A DNA stretch of 64,000 nt from assembly GCA_963807865.1 (NCBI GenBank), contig CAWEDK010000021.1:1-64000 (forward strand), read 5' to 3'. Made by a program: the position numbers and the translations under genes. How positions within the stretch are numbered: position 1 is the stretch's first letter; every line of letters starts with the position of its first letter. The notes under the pieces are model-generated. The model saw only the letters and a list, made by a program, of their open reading frames with translations. It had not been told where the DNA came from and searched no databases. The stretch is from VAZQ01 sp963807865 (GTDB lineage: Bacteria > Pseudomonadota > Alphaproteobacteria > Rhizobiales > Xanthobacteraceae). Positions 38,670-49,223 of this stretch are shown here, in pieces.

Positions 38670-39491
38670 CTATTCGCCGGTTTGGAGTAACGAGCCGATC
38701 CGCCGCGCGCTCTTCAACAACTGCAGGAATACAAACACCGCCAAGGCGAAATAGAGCGCATTGAGCGCGAACGCCGCGACCATGAGATCGGCGCGGAAGA
38801 CATTCTCCAGCACCAGCGCGCGCATGCCTTCGAACACGTAGGTCGGCGGCAGCGCCCAGGCGACGGTTTGCAGCCACGCCGGCAGCACGCTCACCGGATA
38901 GTACACGCACGTCAGCGGCATCAGCACGAACATCAGCGTCCAGGCGAGACTCTCCGCCCCCATGCCGTTGCGCAGGATCACGCCGGACACCACGACGCCG
39001 ACCGCCCAGCTGGTCAGAATCAGGTTCATGAAGAACGCCGCGAGCGCGAAGCCCAGGCTGTAGATGTTGAAGTCAAAAAACGCTATCGCCAGGAACGTGA
39101 CCGGCACCATGCCGATCGCGAGCCGGATCACACTCATGATCATGAGCGCGCAGACGAACTCGATCGGCCGCAACGGACTGATCATGAGGTTGCTCAGGTT
39201 GCGCGACCACATCTCCTCGAGAAACGATACGGAGAAACCGAGCTGGCCGCGGAACAGGATGTCCCACATCAGCACCGCGCTGATGAACATGCCGCCGGCG
39301 CGGGCGAAGAAGCCGGAGTTCTGCGTGATGTAGAGCTGCAGGAACCCCCACACGAACAGTTGCACGGCCGGCCAGTAGATCAGCTCGGCAAGCCGCGTCC
39401 AGGACGAGCGCAGCAGATAGAGATAGCGCAGCACCATCGCGCTGACGCGGCGCGGATCGAGCGCAAACGAGCCGGTGGAGTAGGCGCTCAT
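38670..39491 (-). CDS. ABC-2 type exporter permease
   Basis: 273 residues with six membrane segments (for example LIYWPAVQLFVWGFLQLYI, MFISAVLMWDILFRG and WTLMFVLMPLTCVYYPVSVLP). The LPAWLQTVAWALPPTYVFEGMR block is the ABC-2 domain signature region. Its ATG overlaps the stop of the upstream ATPase gene (ATGA). Substrate unknown; the family exports polysaccharides, drugs or lipids. Confidence 0.9.
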   Translation of the reverse strand: MSAYSTGSFALDPRRVSAMVLRYLYLLRSSWTRLAELIYWPAVQLFVWGFLQLYITQNSGFFARAGGMFISAVLMWDILFRGQLGFSVSFLEEMWSRNLSNLMISPLRPIEFVCALMIMSVIRLAIGMVPVTFLAIAFFDFNIYSLGFALAAFFMNLILTSWAVGVVVSGVILRNGMGAESLAWTLMFVLMPLTCVYYPVSVLPAWLQTVAWALPPTYVFEGMRALVLENVFRADLMVAAFALNALYFALAVFVFLQLLKSARRIGSLLQTGE

Positions 39492-40267
39492 TGCGCGGCC
39501 TCACGCGCGGCTTCGCCCCGGCCGCGCGCCACGTCGAGAAACACTTCTTCGAGCGTCTCGCGTCCATAGCGGCTCAGCAGCCGTTCCGGCGAATCGTCGT
39601 CCTCGACACGACCGCGCTTCATGATGATGACCCGCTCGCACAGACGCTCGACCTCCGACATGTTGTGCGAGGCCAGCAGGATGGTGGCGTTGCGCTGGCG
39701 GCGGAAAGTCTCGATGTGGCTCCTCACCCAGTCGGCGGTGTCGGGATCGAGCGAGGCCGTGGGCTCGTCGAGCAGCAGCACGTCGGGCGAATTGATCAGC
39801 GCCTTGGCGAGCGCGACGCGGGTTTTCTGCCCGGACGAGAGCCGCCCGACCGGGCGATCGAGGAACTCCAGCAGATCGAGATCGGCAGCGAGCGACGCAA
39901 TCCGCTCGTCAAGTCCCTCCACGTGATAGAGGCGGCCGAACACCCTCAGATTCTGCCGCACGCTCAAACGGTGGGGCATGTCAACGTAGGGACTCTCGAA
40001 GTTCATCCGATGCAGGACCTGATAGCGCTGGCGGGGCATCTCGGCTCCCAGCACCTTCACGCTGCCCGACGTCGGCGTGATGAGGCCCAGGATCATCGCG
40101 ATCGTGGTGGTCTTTCCAGCGCCGTTGCCGCCCAGAAGGCCCGTCACTGAGCCCTGGGGGAGCACGAAAGAAATCCCGTCCACGGCTGGCGTGGTCCGGT
40201 AGATTTTCACCAGCCGGTCGACGGCGATCGCGGGCAGCGCGGGAAAAGGGTCGGGTCGGGCGTCCAT
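39488..40267 (-). CDS. ABC-2 type exporter ATPase
   Basis: About 259 residues. Walker A GLLGGNGAGKTTTIAMILGL, Q-loop MNFESPYVDMP, signature GRLSSGQKTRVALAKAL, Walker B DVLLLDEPTASLDPDTADW and switch His in ATILLASHNMSEVERL. The signature is LSSGQ rather than LSGGQ, a common variant. ATG 40267 (MDARPDPFPALPA) is taken as the start; an in-frame upstream extension is not needed. Translationally coupled to the permease. Confidence 0.92.
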   Translation of the reverse strand: MDARPDPFPALPAIAVDRLVKIYRTTPAVDGISFVLPQGSVTGLLGGNGAGKTTTIAMILGLITPTSGSVKVLGAEMPRQRYQVLHRMNFESPYVDMPHRLSVRQNLRVFGRLYHVEGLDERIASLAADLDLLEFLDRPVGRLSSGQKTRVALAKALINSPDVLLLDEPTASLDPDTADWVRSHIETFRRQRNATILLASHNMSEVERLCERVIIMKRGRVEDDDSPERLLSRYGRETLEEVFLDVARGRGEAAREAAQ

Positions 40268-40427
40268 GGCGGCTGATGTGACGCGTCGCGCGCAGGCGCG
40301 CAAGCCCTGCCGTTATGAGCCGCCGCCGGATCGTCTTCCGTGCGGCGCGCGGCTTGGCAGTGCGTCGCGGCAACCTCGGTCAATCGGCCACGGTTGAGCC
40401 CGCGGCACGAAGGGCTACATTTGCGCC

Positions 40428-41771
40428 ATGTCTCAGCCCGTAACCTTGGAAGCCCGCCGGACCGAACGCAGCGTCCGCCTCGACACGCTGGTGCGGCTGC
40501 GGTGGCTGGCCGTCGTCGGCCAGACCACGGCGGTGCTGGTGGTCTATCTCGGGCTCGACTATGAGCTGCCGATCTGGGCCTGCCTGGCGGTCATCGCGCT
40601 GGCGGCATGGCTTAATATCGTCTTGCGGGTCCGCTTCCCGGTGATGCAACGGCTCGAGCCGGACCGCGCGGCCTGGCTGCTCGCGTTCGATATTGCCGAA
40701 CTGGCCGTGCTGCTGTTCTTCACCGGCGGGCTGCAGAATCCATTCTCCTTACTTCTCATGGGCCCGGTGCTGCTTTCCGCCACCGGCCTGCCGCCGCGGA
40801 TGACGCTGCTGCTCGGCGGCTTCGCGATCACCTGCGCGACCGTGCTCGTTTTCGTCTACTATCCGCTGCCGTGGGACAACGAGCCGTTCGAGCTGCCCGC
40901 CAACTACGTGATGGGCATCTGGCTCTCGCTACTGCTCGCGATCAGCTTCATCGGTCTGCATGCCTGGCAGATCACCGAGGAGGCTCGCCAGCTCGCCAAC
41001 GCGCTGGCGGCGACCGAGCTGGTGCTCGAACGCGAGCAGCATCTCTCGCAACTCGACGGCCTGGCGGCGGCCGCCGCGCACGAACTGGGCACACCGCTTT
41101 CGACCATCACGGTCGTCGCCAAAGAGCTCGAACGGGCCATGAAGCCGGGCTCCGAGCACGCCGAGGACGTGCGCCTGCTGAATGAACAGGCGCAGCGCTG
41201 CCGCAGCATCCTGAGCAAGCTCACCGAGCTTTCAACGGCGGGCGCACCCTACGACCAGATGAAGCTGTCCTTGCTGCTCGAAGAGGTGGTCGCTCCGCAT
41301 CGCAATTTCGGCGTCGCCATCAATGTGAAGCTGGCGCCCGCCGAGGCGGCGGAGCCGGTCGGCGGACGCAATCCGGCCATCCTCTACGGACTCGGCAATC
41401 TATTGGAGAACGCCGTCGACTTCGCCCGCGAACGCGTCGACATCGCCGCCGCCTGGAGCGGCGAAAACATCTCGGTCACGATCACCGACGACGGACCAGG
41501 TTTTGCGCCGGAGGTCATGGACCGGATTGGCGAGCCTTACGTGACCAGCCGTCGCAATCGCGACAGCGGCGGCTACGATGCGGGCGGATTCGCGGTTAAC
41601 GAGTATGAAAAGAGCGGACTTGGGCTGGGTTTCTTCATTGCCAAAACATTACTGGAACGATCGGGAGCAACCCTCGATTTCAGGAACCGGGTTTTTCCCG
41701 AACGCGGTGCCGTCGTGCGCGTGCAATGGGATCGCTCCGAGTTTGAGCAGAAGATCGAATTCGCAACATGA
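40428..41771 (+). CDS. actS: Redox-sensing histidine kinase ActS/RegB/PrrB
   Basis: 447 residues with six membrane spans in the N-terminal half. The RegB quinone-site heptad region is seen as FTGGLQNPFSLLLMGPV. The H-box is AAAAHELGTPLSTITVVAKEL (His about 218), the redox-active cysteine is in NEQAQRCRSILSKL (about Cys258, equivalent to RegB Cys265), and the ATP-binding blocks are LGNLLENAVDFA, VTITDDGPGFAPEV and GLGLGFFIAKTLL. It senses ubiquinone or redox state and phosphorylates ActR. 182 bp separate it from its regulator. Confidence 0.94.
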   Translation: MSQPVTLEARRTERSVRLDTLVRLRWLAVVGQTTAVLVVYLGLDYELPIWACLAVIALAAWLNIVLRVRFPVMQRLEPDRAAWLLAFDIAELAVLLFFTGGLQNPFSLLLMGPVLLSATGLPPRMTLLLGGFAITCATVLVFVYYPLPWDNEPFELPANYVMGIWLSLLLAISFIGLHAWQITEEARQLANALAATELVLEREQHLSQLDGLAAAAAHELGTPLSTITVVAKELERAMKPGSEHAEDVRLLNEQAQRCRSILSKLTELSTAGAPYDQMKLSLLLEEVVAPHRNFGVAINVKLAPAEAAEPVGGRNPAILYGLGNLLENAVDFARERVDIAAAWSGENISVTITDDGPGFAPEVMDRIGEPYVTSRRNRDSGGYDAGGFAVNEYEKSGLGLGFFIAKTLLERSGATLDFRNRVFPERGAVVRVQWDRSEFEQKIEFAT

Positions 41772-41953
41772 AGAAATCTTAATCTCCGATCGTCGTATTG
41801 CATTGCAACTTAACATCAATTTCGGATTTTTCTTGTGATTGCCCGCCGCGGTTCTTACAATGCCTCTCAAAGAGCGCGGGGCGATTCATTGCTGTCGCCC
41901 GTTTGTCGGCCACACTGGTTCACTTGGCGGCAAGCGGCGTTGTGGAGGCGTTT

Positions 41954-42514
41954 ATGGCTATGGTCGATCCGTTGGCGGTTGCGATTGCAGGCGACCGTTC
42001 GTTGTTGATCGTCGAAGACGACAAATCGTTCCTGCAGCGGCTTGCACGTGCGATGGAAAGCCGGGGGTTCGCCGTGACGACCGCCGAAACGGTCGCGGAC
42101 GGATTAACTCATCTGGAATCCGCGTCGCCGGCGTTTGCGGTTGTCGACATGCGGCTCGAAGACGGCAACGGACTCGATGTCGTTTCCGCTCTCAAGAAAC
42201 GCCGCCCCGATGCACGCGCCATCATCCTGACCGGATACGGCAACATCGCGACGGCGGTGAACGCGGTCAAGCTTGGGGCCGTCGACTATCTCTCGAAGCC
42301 CGCGGATGCCGACGACGTCGTCGCCGCGCTGCTGGCGCTTGATGGCCGCAAGGCCGATCCGCCGGAGAATCCGATGTCGGCCGATCGCGTGCGATGGGAG
42401 CACATCCAACGCATCTACGAATTGTGCCAGCGTAACGTCTCGGAAACCGCACGACGGCTCAACATGCATCGGCGAACGCTGCAACGTATCCTCGCCAAGC
42501 GCGCACCGAAGTAA
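41954..42514 (+). CDS. actR: Redox response regulator ActR/RegA/PrrA
   Basis: About 186 residues. Receiver with phospho-acceptor Asp65 in FAVVDMRLEDGNGLDVV, acidic pocket LLIVEDDKSFLQRL, Thr in AIILTGYGNIATAV and Lys in VDYLSKPADADDV. The C-terminal Fis-type helix-turn-helix (NVSETARRLNMHRRTLQRIL) is the invariant RegA DNA-binding block. In relatives it controls photosynthesis, nitrogen fixation, CO2 fixation or acid tolerance. ATG 41954 follows TGGAGG. Confidence 0.95.
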   Translation: MAMVDPLAVAIAGDRSLLIVEDDKSFLQRLARAMESRGFAVTTAETVADGLTHLESASPAFAVVDMRLEDGNGLDVVSALKKRRPDARAIILTGYGNIATAVNAVKLGAVDYLSKPADADDVVAALLALDGRKADPPENPMSADRVRWEHIQRIYELCQRNVSETARRLNMHRRTLQRILAKRAPK

Positions 42515-42577
42515 GCGGCGGGCCGCTCACGCGGTGCTGTGAGGGTGTGAGGCTCTCCTAACGGATCGCCTCCACAT

Positions 42578-43591
42578 TCACGGCACGATCACCACTTTGC
42601 CGAACACCTTTCGCTCTTCCAGACGCGTCAGGCCGTCCGCGGCCTGCGCGAGCGGCAGAACGGCGTCGACGTGCGGTTTGAGCTGGCCGCTCGCGACCAA
42701 TTCCAATCCCTTCTCGATGTCCTCTCGCCGGTAGCCGTTGGAGCCGCGAACCTGCAGCTCGAAAGTCCAGACGTAACGCAAGTCCTCCATCGGATTGTAG
42801 CCGGCGGTCGCGCCGCAGGTGAGGATACGGCCGCCCACCCGCAGGCAGCGCAGCGACTTCACCCAGGTATCGCCGCCGGTGTAGTTCACCACCACATCGA
42901 CGCCGTTGGCTGCGCCCGGACCGCGGCGCGTCGGCTTGCCATACAGCGCGAATATCTCTTTGACGAAATCGTCTTTGACGTAGTCGATGGTCCGATCCGC
43001 ACCTAGCGCCAAGAGCTTCTCGGCCTTGTCGGCGCTGCTCACGCAGCCGATCACCGTCGCACCGGCGAGCTTCGCGAGCTGCACGCACGATACGCCGACG
43101 CCGCCACTCGCTCCGATGACCAGAACCTTCTCGTCTTTCTCGACGCGGCCGATCGTGTGCATCATGCGAATGGCCGTGCCGTAGACGACCGGGATCGCGG
43201 CCGCCTCGGTGAAGCCGACATGGTCCGGGAGGCGGATCAGTTGATGCGCCCGTACACGGCACAATTCCGCCAGGCCGCCATGAGCGGTCTCGCCCATCAG
43301 CCCGCCTTCCACGCGGTTCGCCGGATCGACCAGCACCCGGTCACCGACCTGCCAGCCGCTCACGCCCGCGCCGACCTCGACGATCTCACCTGCGATGTCG
43401 AGCCCCATGATCATCGGCATCGCGATCTTGATGCCGGGCATGCCACGGCGGGTGAAAATGTCGTGGTAGTTGAGCGACGAGGCCCGCACGCGCAGCACAA
43501 CATCGCCCTCGCCCGCCCGCGGATCGGGAAAATCGGTTTCGTAAACCGCCTTCTCGGGTCCGCCATGCTCACGCAGCACCAGTGCTTTCAT
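42578..43591 (-). CDS. Zinc-type medium-chain alcohol dehydrogenase/quinone reductase family
   Basis: About 337 residues. GroES-like domain with RVRASSLNYHDIFTRRGMPG and the Rossmann glycine motif VLVIGASGGVGVSCVQLAKLAG. The catalytic-zinc cysteine and the four-cysteine structural zinc lobe of classical ADHs are not obvious (LNYHDI replaces the C-G-S/T-D motif), so it is closer to the zinc-independent quinone-reductase/crotonyl-CoA-reductase side. NAD(P)-dependent; substrate unknown. Converges on actR and lies downstream of the leftward catabolic genes. Confidence 0.85.
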   Translation of the reverse strand: MKALVLREHGGPEKAVYETDFPDPRAGEGDVVLRVRASSLNYHDIFTRRGMPGIKIAMPMIMGLDIAGEIVEVGAGVSGWQVGDRVLVDPANRVEGGLMGETAHGGLAELCRVRAHQLIRLPDHVGFTEAAAIPVVYGTAIRMMHTIGRVEKDEKVLVIGASGGVGVSCVQLAKLAGATVIGCVSSADKAEKLLALGADRTIDYVKDDFVKEIFALYGKPTRRGPGAANGVDVVVNYTGGDTWVKSLRCLRVGGRILTCGATAGYNPMEDLRYVWTFELQVRGSNGYRREDIEKGLELVASGQLKPHVDAVLPLAQAADGLTRLEERKVFGKVVIVP

Positions 43592-43718
43592 CGCGCTCTC
43601 TTCCCAAAGCAAAATACGGATATGTCGCGTGCCGCACGGAATCGCGTCAGCGTGCCGACCGGCGGATAACGACGTCGCCGGTCTCGACCGTTGGCGCCAT
43701 CGGCGCGTGCAGCGCGCA

Positions 43719-44946
43719 TCAAGCGGCGGCCAGGCGCCGCACGATCAGAAAAGCGAAAACCTTGGCGGCGTCAAAGCTGCGATCGACCGACGCCATGTCG
43801 AGATCGGTATGGGCAAACTGATGTTCGCCCGGTCCATAGTTGCAGCACTCGATCCCGACGTGGTTGAGATAGCCCTGATCGAATGCGCTCGGATTGTAGA
43901 TCGTCTCCGGCGCCCCGCCGGTCATCGCCAGCGAAGCCTCGGTGATCGCCCGGACGATCTCCGACCCGGTGGTCACCAGCGACGGATACATGAACGGCCC
44001 AAGCTTGACCGATACCGACCAGGGCTTGCCACTGGCCGGGTCCTTCATGCCGTCGACTTGCATCGCGACCGCTTCGATCTGCTTGAACGCGTCCTGGGGA
44101 TCGTCGTCAGGCAACAGCCGCCGGTCGACCACAAGCTCGCAGCGGTCCTGAATAGTGTGCGTCGAATTCGGGGAAGCTCCGGATGTGATTGATCGTCAGC
44201 GTCTGAGGGCCGAGCTGGGGATGCACCCCGCTCAGCTTGATCTCTTCAAGGAGCCGGCGGTGGACTTCAAAAGCGCCAGTGATCGCGTTGCAGCCGTCGT
44301 GCGGCCGGGAGCTGTGCGACGGCGCGCCGCGCACCGTGATGAACACGTCGATCCGGCCCCGGTTGCCGAGGCTGATGCGGTTGCCATTACCGCCAAGGAG
44401 GCACATGTCGGCGCGCACGCCTTCGGTCTCGACCACGTTGCGGATGGCGTCGTGGCGTCCGGTTTCGCCGGAGACGCAGCACAGAAACACCAGACGGCCT
44501 TCGATCGGCACGCCGCTGCGGATGACAGCATCCATGGCGTGCAGCATCGCCGCCATGGTGGCTTTCTGTTCGCTGAGCCCCTTCCCCATCACGGCCTCGC
44601 CCGGCAGCCCGTGCGGCCGGCCGTCGATGACGTCGCCCGAATAGGCGTTCTTCATCGTGGCCTGCGGCTGGTTCATGGCGTTGCTGCACAGCATCAGCGA
44701 GGCGCCGGACGCGTTCGCACCGTAAGTCGCGATCAGGTTCCCCATGCGGTCAAAGCGAATATCCCTGAAGCCCATCGCCTCGACCCGCGGCGCCACCGCG
44801 GTCTTGATAAACGTGCGCAGCAGTGGTTCCGCTTCGAACAATTCGGTCTGCGGGCTCGGCACCTTGGCGAGTTCCACCATCAGCGCACGCACCGTGTCCT
44901 GCGACAGGTGAGGCCCGAGCGTCGCGGCGATTTGGTCGGGGTTCAT
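43719..44946 (-). CDS. M20-family peptidase/deacylase-like protein with altered metal-site motifs
   Basis: About 409 codons with one frame break near 44152 (an apparent extra G). The fold pattern is M20: MVELAKVPSPQTE at the N terminus, a central dimerisation lid around IDVFITVRGAPSHSSRPHDGCNAI, and late GPGEHQFAHTDLDM. The canonical metal motifs are changed: the HxDxxP site reads LMLCSNAMNQPQ, the GxGxxDxK site reads MGKGLSEQKATM, and the EE site reads CVSGETGRHDA. The start ATG overlaps the CoA-ligase stop (TGATG). An amidohydrolase role is inferred; the changed ligands make activity uncertain. Confidence 0.75.
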
Positions 44947-46563
44947 CACGGCCGCCCCAGGCCCCGGCTCTGGAGCGCGCCGAAACGCTCCTCCATCGTT
45001 CGCCGGATCAGCGGCCGGTCGACCTTGCCGGCGCCGTTCAGCGGGATCGTGTCGACGAACATGATGGCCCGCGGGATGGCGAAGGCCGGTCCGTTCTCGG
45101 CGAAGAAGTTCTGCAGCTCCTGCTCGCCGACGTGCTTTCCGGCCTTCAGCACCACCATGGCGGCGGGCGCGAACCCTTTGGTATCGTGCGTGAGCGGCGC
45201 CACAGCCACGTTGGCCACATCGGGATGCTTGAGCGCGAGGTTCTCGACTTCCTTGGGATAGATGTTCTCGCCGCCGCAGACGAACATGTCGTCGATGCGC
45301 GTGACGTAATAGTGGAAGCCATCGGCGTCCCGACGCAGGATGTCGCCGGTGCGGAGCCACCCATCCTTGATCCGCTCGCGGGACAGTTCCGGCAGGTTGA
45401 CGTATTCGCGCAGCACATAGGGGCTGCGGATCCAGCATTCGCCTTCGTCCGCCACCTCGCCGTTGGGCGCGACGAGCTTGACCTCCAGTTCGGGCGCGAC
45501 GAGGCCGACGCTGCCACGCGGTGGCACCCGGCCGTCGATCGGCTGCCGGATCGCGCCGCCGCCTTCGGTCAGGCCGAAGCTTTCCCGGACGGTGACCTTG
45601 AACGCCGCCATCAGGCGGTCGATCAGCTCTGTCGGCACGATGGCGGAACCCATCGAGATGCGCTTGAGCGCCGAAAAATCGAGCGAACTCGACCAGGTCG
45701 GAATGGCGCAGCATCTCGGCAAACATCGTCGGCACGCCGCTGCAGCTCGTCACCTTGTAGTCGGACAGCGCCTGCAGATACCGGCGCGGGTCGAAGCTGC
45801 GCATGATCACGAGCGAGGCGCCCGCGCGCAGCGACGGCTTCACCGAGCCTCGCATCGCGTTCTTGTGGAACATGGGCGCGGCGACGATCACCCGATCCGA
45901 CGGCGAGAGCGGCCAATAGGTCTGGCTGTGCTCGATGCCCCAGATCATGCCGCCGTGGGTGAGCGCGATGCCCTTGGGCACGCCGGTGGAGCCGGACGTG
46001 TAAGGCTGAAACGCAATATCGTCGAACGCCATTGGCTCGACGATGCGGGCGTCCGGCTGCTTCGCCGCCAGCGCCCGGTAGTCGTCCCATCCAGGGCGGG
46101 TATCGTCGACGGAAAGCCGGATCGCGATGTCGAGCTTGTCGGCGATGTCACAACAGGCTGACGTGTGCTTCGGGCTGCCAATGACGGCGCGGCCGCGCGC
46201 GTCACGCACGATGCTCGCCAGCGTGTCGGTGCCGAGACGAAAATTGATCGGCACCGGCACGGCGCCGAGGCGCAGCGCTCCGAGAAACACCGACAGGAAC
46301 GTCACACCATTGGGGATCGAGACGATGCAGCGATCGTTCTTCCGCAGCCCGAGCGAGGCCAGCGCCTGCGCGGCGCGGCACACTTGCGTTTCCAGCTCCG
46401 CATAAGTGTAGGAACGCGGCTCGGGTTCCGTCAGATCGACGATCGCGGTCCGGTCCGGATGCTCCCGCAGCGGCTCGTCAAAAAATATCCCGAGATTGAT
46501 GACCTTGAAATCTCGCTTGATCCGCTCGACGACCGTGGTCGCCGCACCGTCCGCAATTGTCAT
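44946..46563 (-). CDS. AMP-forming acyl-CoA synthetase (CoA ligase)
   Basis: About 538 codons with one frame break near 45690 (an apparent extra C between VEF and DFSALKRI). ANL-superfamily motifs are present: A3 P-loop FQPYTSGSTGVPKGIALTH, A5 SFGLTEGGGAIRQP, A7 GWLRTGDILRRDADG, A8 YVTRIDDMFVCGGENIYPKE and A10 PLNGAGKVDRPLI (catalytic Lys). It activates a carboxylic acid, possibly aromatic, with CoA. It is coupled to the M20 gene by TGATG and follows the flavin hydroxylase gene by 25 bp, forming one leftward operon. Confidence 0.9.
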
Positions 46564-46588
46564 TCGCCGTATCCGAGTTGGTTCGTCT

Positions 46589-47788
46589 TTAGGGCCCGAC
46601 TGAAGGGATGCTGCCGCGCGCGATCCCGATGCTCTGGCTGAAGTCGCGGGCGATCGAGTCCCAGTTGTAGCTGCGGTGAGTTGCACCGACCAGGGCGTCG
46701 CGCAGGATTACCTGCATGGGGTGGCTGTTGAAGGCCCAGCGCGATCCGCTGATCTCGCAGAGGCGCTCGACCGCCTGCTTGCACAGCCGGATCATGTACG
46801 ACGCCATGAGCCGATTCTGCAGAATGTCGGCTTCGCGGATCGGCTCGCCGGAATTGACCAGATCGTCGCTTTGGCGCAGATGCGTCTCGAAGATCATATT
46901 GGCGGTCTTCACCTCGACCGCGCTCTCAGCGATCCTCTGCTGGAGAATTTCGAGATCGTCCGGGACCGCGCCGGACTTGATCCGGCCTCGCAGCACGTCG
47001 GTGGTGAAGTCGAGGGCGCGGTTGGCCAACCCCACGATCACCGGCGAGATCGAGAAGGCGGTCAGGTAGCGTCGCGGCGCGCGGCACAACAGGTAGTTGG
47101 GATGCACGCGCACGCCCGGCGCCGTGCCGTTCAGGATGTCGTCGTAGCGAACCGAGCGATGCGCCGGGACGAACACGCCGTCCACCTTGACGCTTTTGCT
47201 TCCGGTCCCAGCGAGCCCCATCACGTGCCAGTCGTCGACCACCTGGAGTTCCGAACGGCGGACGAAGAAGTTGCGGAGTTCGCGGCCGCCCTTGCCATCG
47301 TCGCAAGCGGCGGTGAGGAACACCCAGGTGGCATGATCCGAACCGCTGAGGAAGTGCCAATCGCCGTTCAGACGATAGCCGTCGCCGTCTTTCACCGCAG
47401 AGCCGGTCGGCACGACCGAAGCGCAGGCGAGCGCATTGGGGTCTTCGCCCCAGATTTCCTGCTGCGCCTCCTCGGGAAACGTGGCGAGCACCCAGAACAA
47501 CTCCTCGATGACGGCATAGACCCAGGCGCTCGACGCGCAGCCGCGCGCCAATTCCCGGGTGATCGAAGCGAAGGTGCCGAAATCGAGTTCAAGGCCGCCG
47601 AAACGCGCCGGTTGCACCACGCGAAAGAGCCCGGCACGGTGGAAATCCGCGATGGTTTCGTCGGGCACGCGGCGAGTTGTTTCGGTCTCGGCCGATCGCG
47701 ACGCCAGCACCGGAATCAGCGCACGGGCACGATCCAGCACCAGGGTTCCGGCATCGCCGCTGACCACGTTGAGTTTTCGATTGTTCAT
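46589..47788 (-). CDS. Acyl-CoA-dehydrogenase-fold flavin monooxygenase (HsaA/SfnB-like oxygenase)
   Basis: 399 residues, intact. The N-terminal helical domain (RRVPDETIADFHRAGLFRVVQPARFGG), the middle beta domain with DGDGYRLNGDWHFLSGSDHATWVF and GLAGTGSKSVKVDGVFVP, and the C-terminal helical domain match group D two-component flavin monooxygenases such as HsaA and the DszC/SfnB types. It would use reduced flavin from a separate reductase to hydroxylate an aromatic or heterocyclic substrate; a true acyl-CoA dehydrogenase would show the catalytic Glu block, which I do not see. First gene of the leftward catabolic operon. Confidence 0.82.
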   Translation of the reverse strand: MNNRKLNVVSGDAGTLVLDRARALIPVLASRSAETETTRRVPDETIADFHRAGLFRVVQPARFGGLELDFGTFASITRELARGCASSAWVYAVIEELFWVLATFPEEAQQEIWGEDPNALACASVVPTGSAVKDGDGYRLNGDWHFLSGSDHATWVFLTAACDDGKGGRELRNFFVRRSELQVVDDWHVMGLAGTGSKSVKVDGVFVPAHRSVRYDDILNGTAPGVRVHPNYLLCRAPRRYLTAFSISPVIVGLANRALDFTTDVLRGRIKSGAVPDDLEILQQRIAESAVEVKTANMIFETHLRQSDDLVNSGEPIREADILQNRLMASYMIRLCKQAVERLCEISGSRWAFNSHPMQVILRDALVGATHRSYNWDSIARDFSQSIGIARGSIPSVGP

Positions 47789-48075
47789 AGCTCACCCTGA
47801 TCGTGGCGCACCTTGATCGTGTCGCCCCCAGTTCAGCCGACTTTCTGGCCTTCGTCGAGGACGTTGCGCTCAGGGTATCATGCGAGCGCAGCATGTCTTC
47901 GATGCCGTCAGCGATGCGTCGGCGAACGGCTGCGGCATCGCGCAGCGGCAACGATGGCGCCGCCGCCATCGCGCGTTGACGTTGCTCCGGGTTGCATTAT
48001 ACGGTCCCGAACAAGAATTTCCGGCGCCTTGGCTTGCGGGATGCGCTCGGATGTCGCGGCACCGGGGAGGCATCA
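47789..48075. promoter_or_regulatory. Divergent promoter region of the catabolic cluster
   Basis: 287 bp between the leftward hydroxylase-ligase operon and the rightward LVIVD-amidohydrolase operon. Short open frames exist on both strands (for example one leftward at 47800-47969) but none has family resemblance. GGGGAGG at 48064 is the ribosome-binding site for the rightward gene. Confidence 0.4.
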
Positions 48076-49189
48076 ATGGCCGAAGCTAAGGGGCTCAAGG
48101 TCGTCGGCTATTTCGATTGTCCGGGCGGCGGACAGGTCGTCGTCCGCAACAACATCGCCTATGTCGGCCACGTTCTGCCGCCGGATGGCACGACGATCAT
48201 CGACGTCGCCGATCCCGCCAAACCGCGCTGGCTCGCCAACATCCAGGTGCCGAAGGGCACGCTCTCCCACAAGGTCCGCGTCGAGAACGGCATCATGCTC
48301 GTCAACCGGGAGATTTTCCCGATCGGACGGCAGGACCCGGACTTTCACGGCGGCCTCGAGGTGTTCGACGTCAGCACGCCGTCGAACCCCAAGCATATCG
48401 CGACCTGGGCGGCGCGCGGCATGCACCGATTCACGTTCGACGGCCGCTATGTCTACGGTTCGCCCGAACTCGACGGCTATCTCGGCAACGTCGTGGGCAT
48501 CATCGATTTCCAGAATCCGGCGCGGCCGGAACTGGTCGGCAAATGGTGGATGCCGGGCCAATGGACCGCCGGCGGCGAGAACGCCGACCTGGGAAGGCAC
48601 CGACCATCGCTGCCACCACCCGATGCGCCTCGGCAACCGGCTCTACGTCAGCTACTGGCACGGCGGCTTCGTCATCCTCAACATCGACGACATCACCAAG
48701 CCGAAATTCATCTCCGGCCTCGACTGGAGTCCGCCGTTTCCCTGGCCGACGCACACGGCGCTGCCGGTGCCGTTTCCGGTGCGCGGACGCCGGATCATGC
48801 TGGTGGCGGACGAAGACGTCGTGCGCCTCGGCCCCGGCTCGCCGCTCGTTTCTATGGATCGTCGACATCACCGACGAAACGCGGCCAATTCCCTTCGCCA
48901 GCTTTCAGGTGGCGGAGGAAGACGGCGCGCCTGAAGCCCGACTACACCGGCTTGCACCAGTCCTGCGAGGAGATCCGCAGCACCGAGATTCCGATCGCCT
49001 GGTTCGCTCATGGCCTGCGCATCGTCGACATCGCCAACCCGCATGCGCCGCGCGAAGTCGCGTCGTTCATGCCCGATGTGCCGCAAGGGCGCCAAGCGCG
49101 TGCAGAGCAACGACGTCTGCTTCGACGACCGCGGGCTCATCTATCTGATCGACCGCACACGCGGACTTCACATCCTCGAACGCACGTGA
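48076..49189 (+). CDS. LVIVD-repeat (beta-propeller) protein
   Basis: About 370 codons built of repeated beta-propeller blades of the form TIIDVADPAKPRWLANIQ, LEVFDVSTPSNPKHIATW, VGIIDFQNPARPELVGKWW, FVILNIDDITKPKFISGLDW and LRIVDIANPHAPREVASF. No signal peptide is evident (MAEAKGLKVVGYFDC). LVIVD proteins are binding scaffolds of uncertain role; none of the residues points to an enzyme. Frame breaks lie near 48586, 48850, 48925 and 49082. It opens the rightward operon with two amidohydrolases. Confidence 0.82.
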
Positions 49190-49223
49190 CGTCCGATGGA
49201 ACGCGACAGCATGGAAAGCAACC

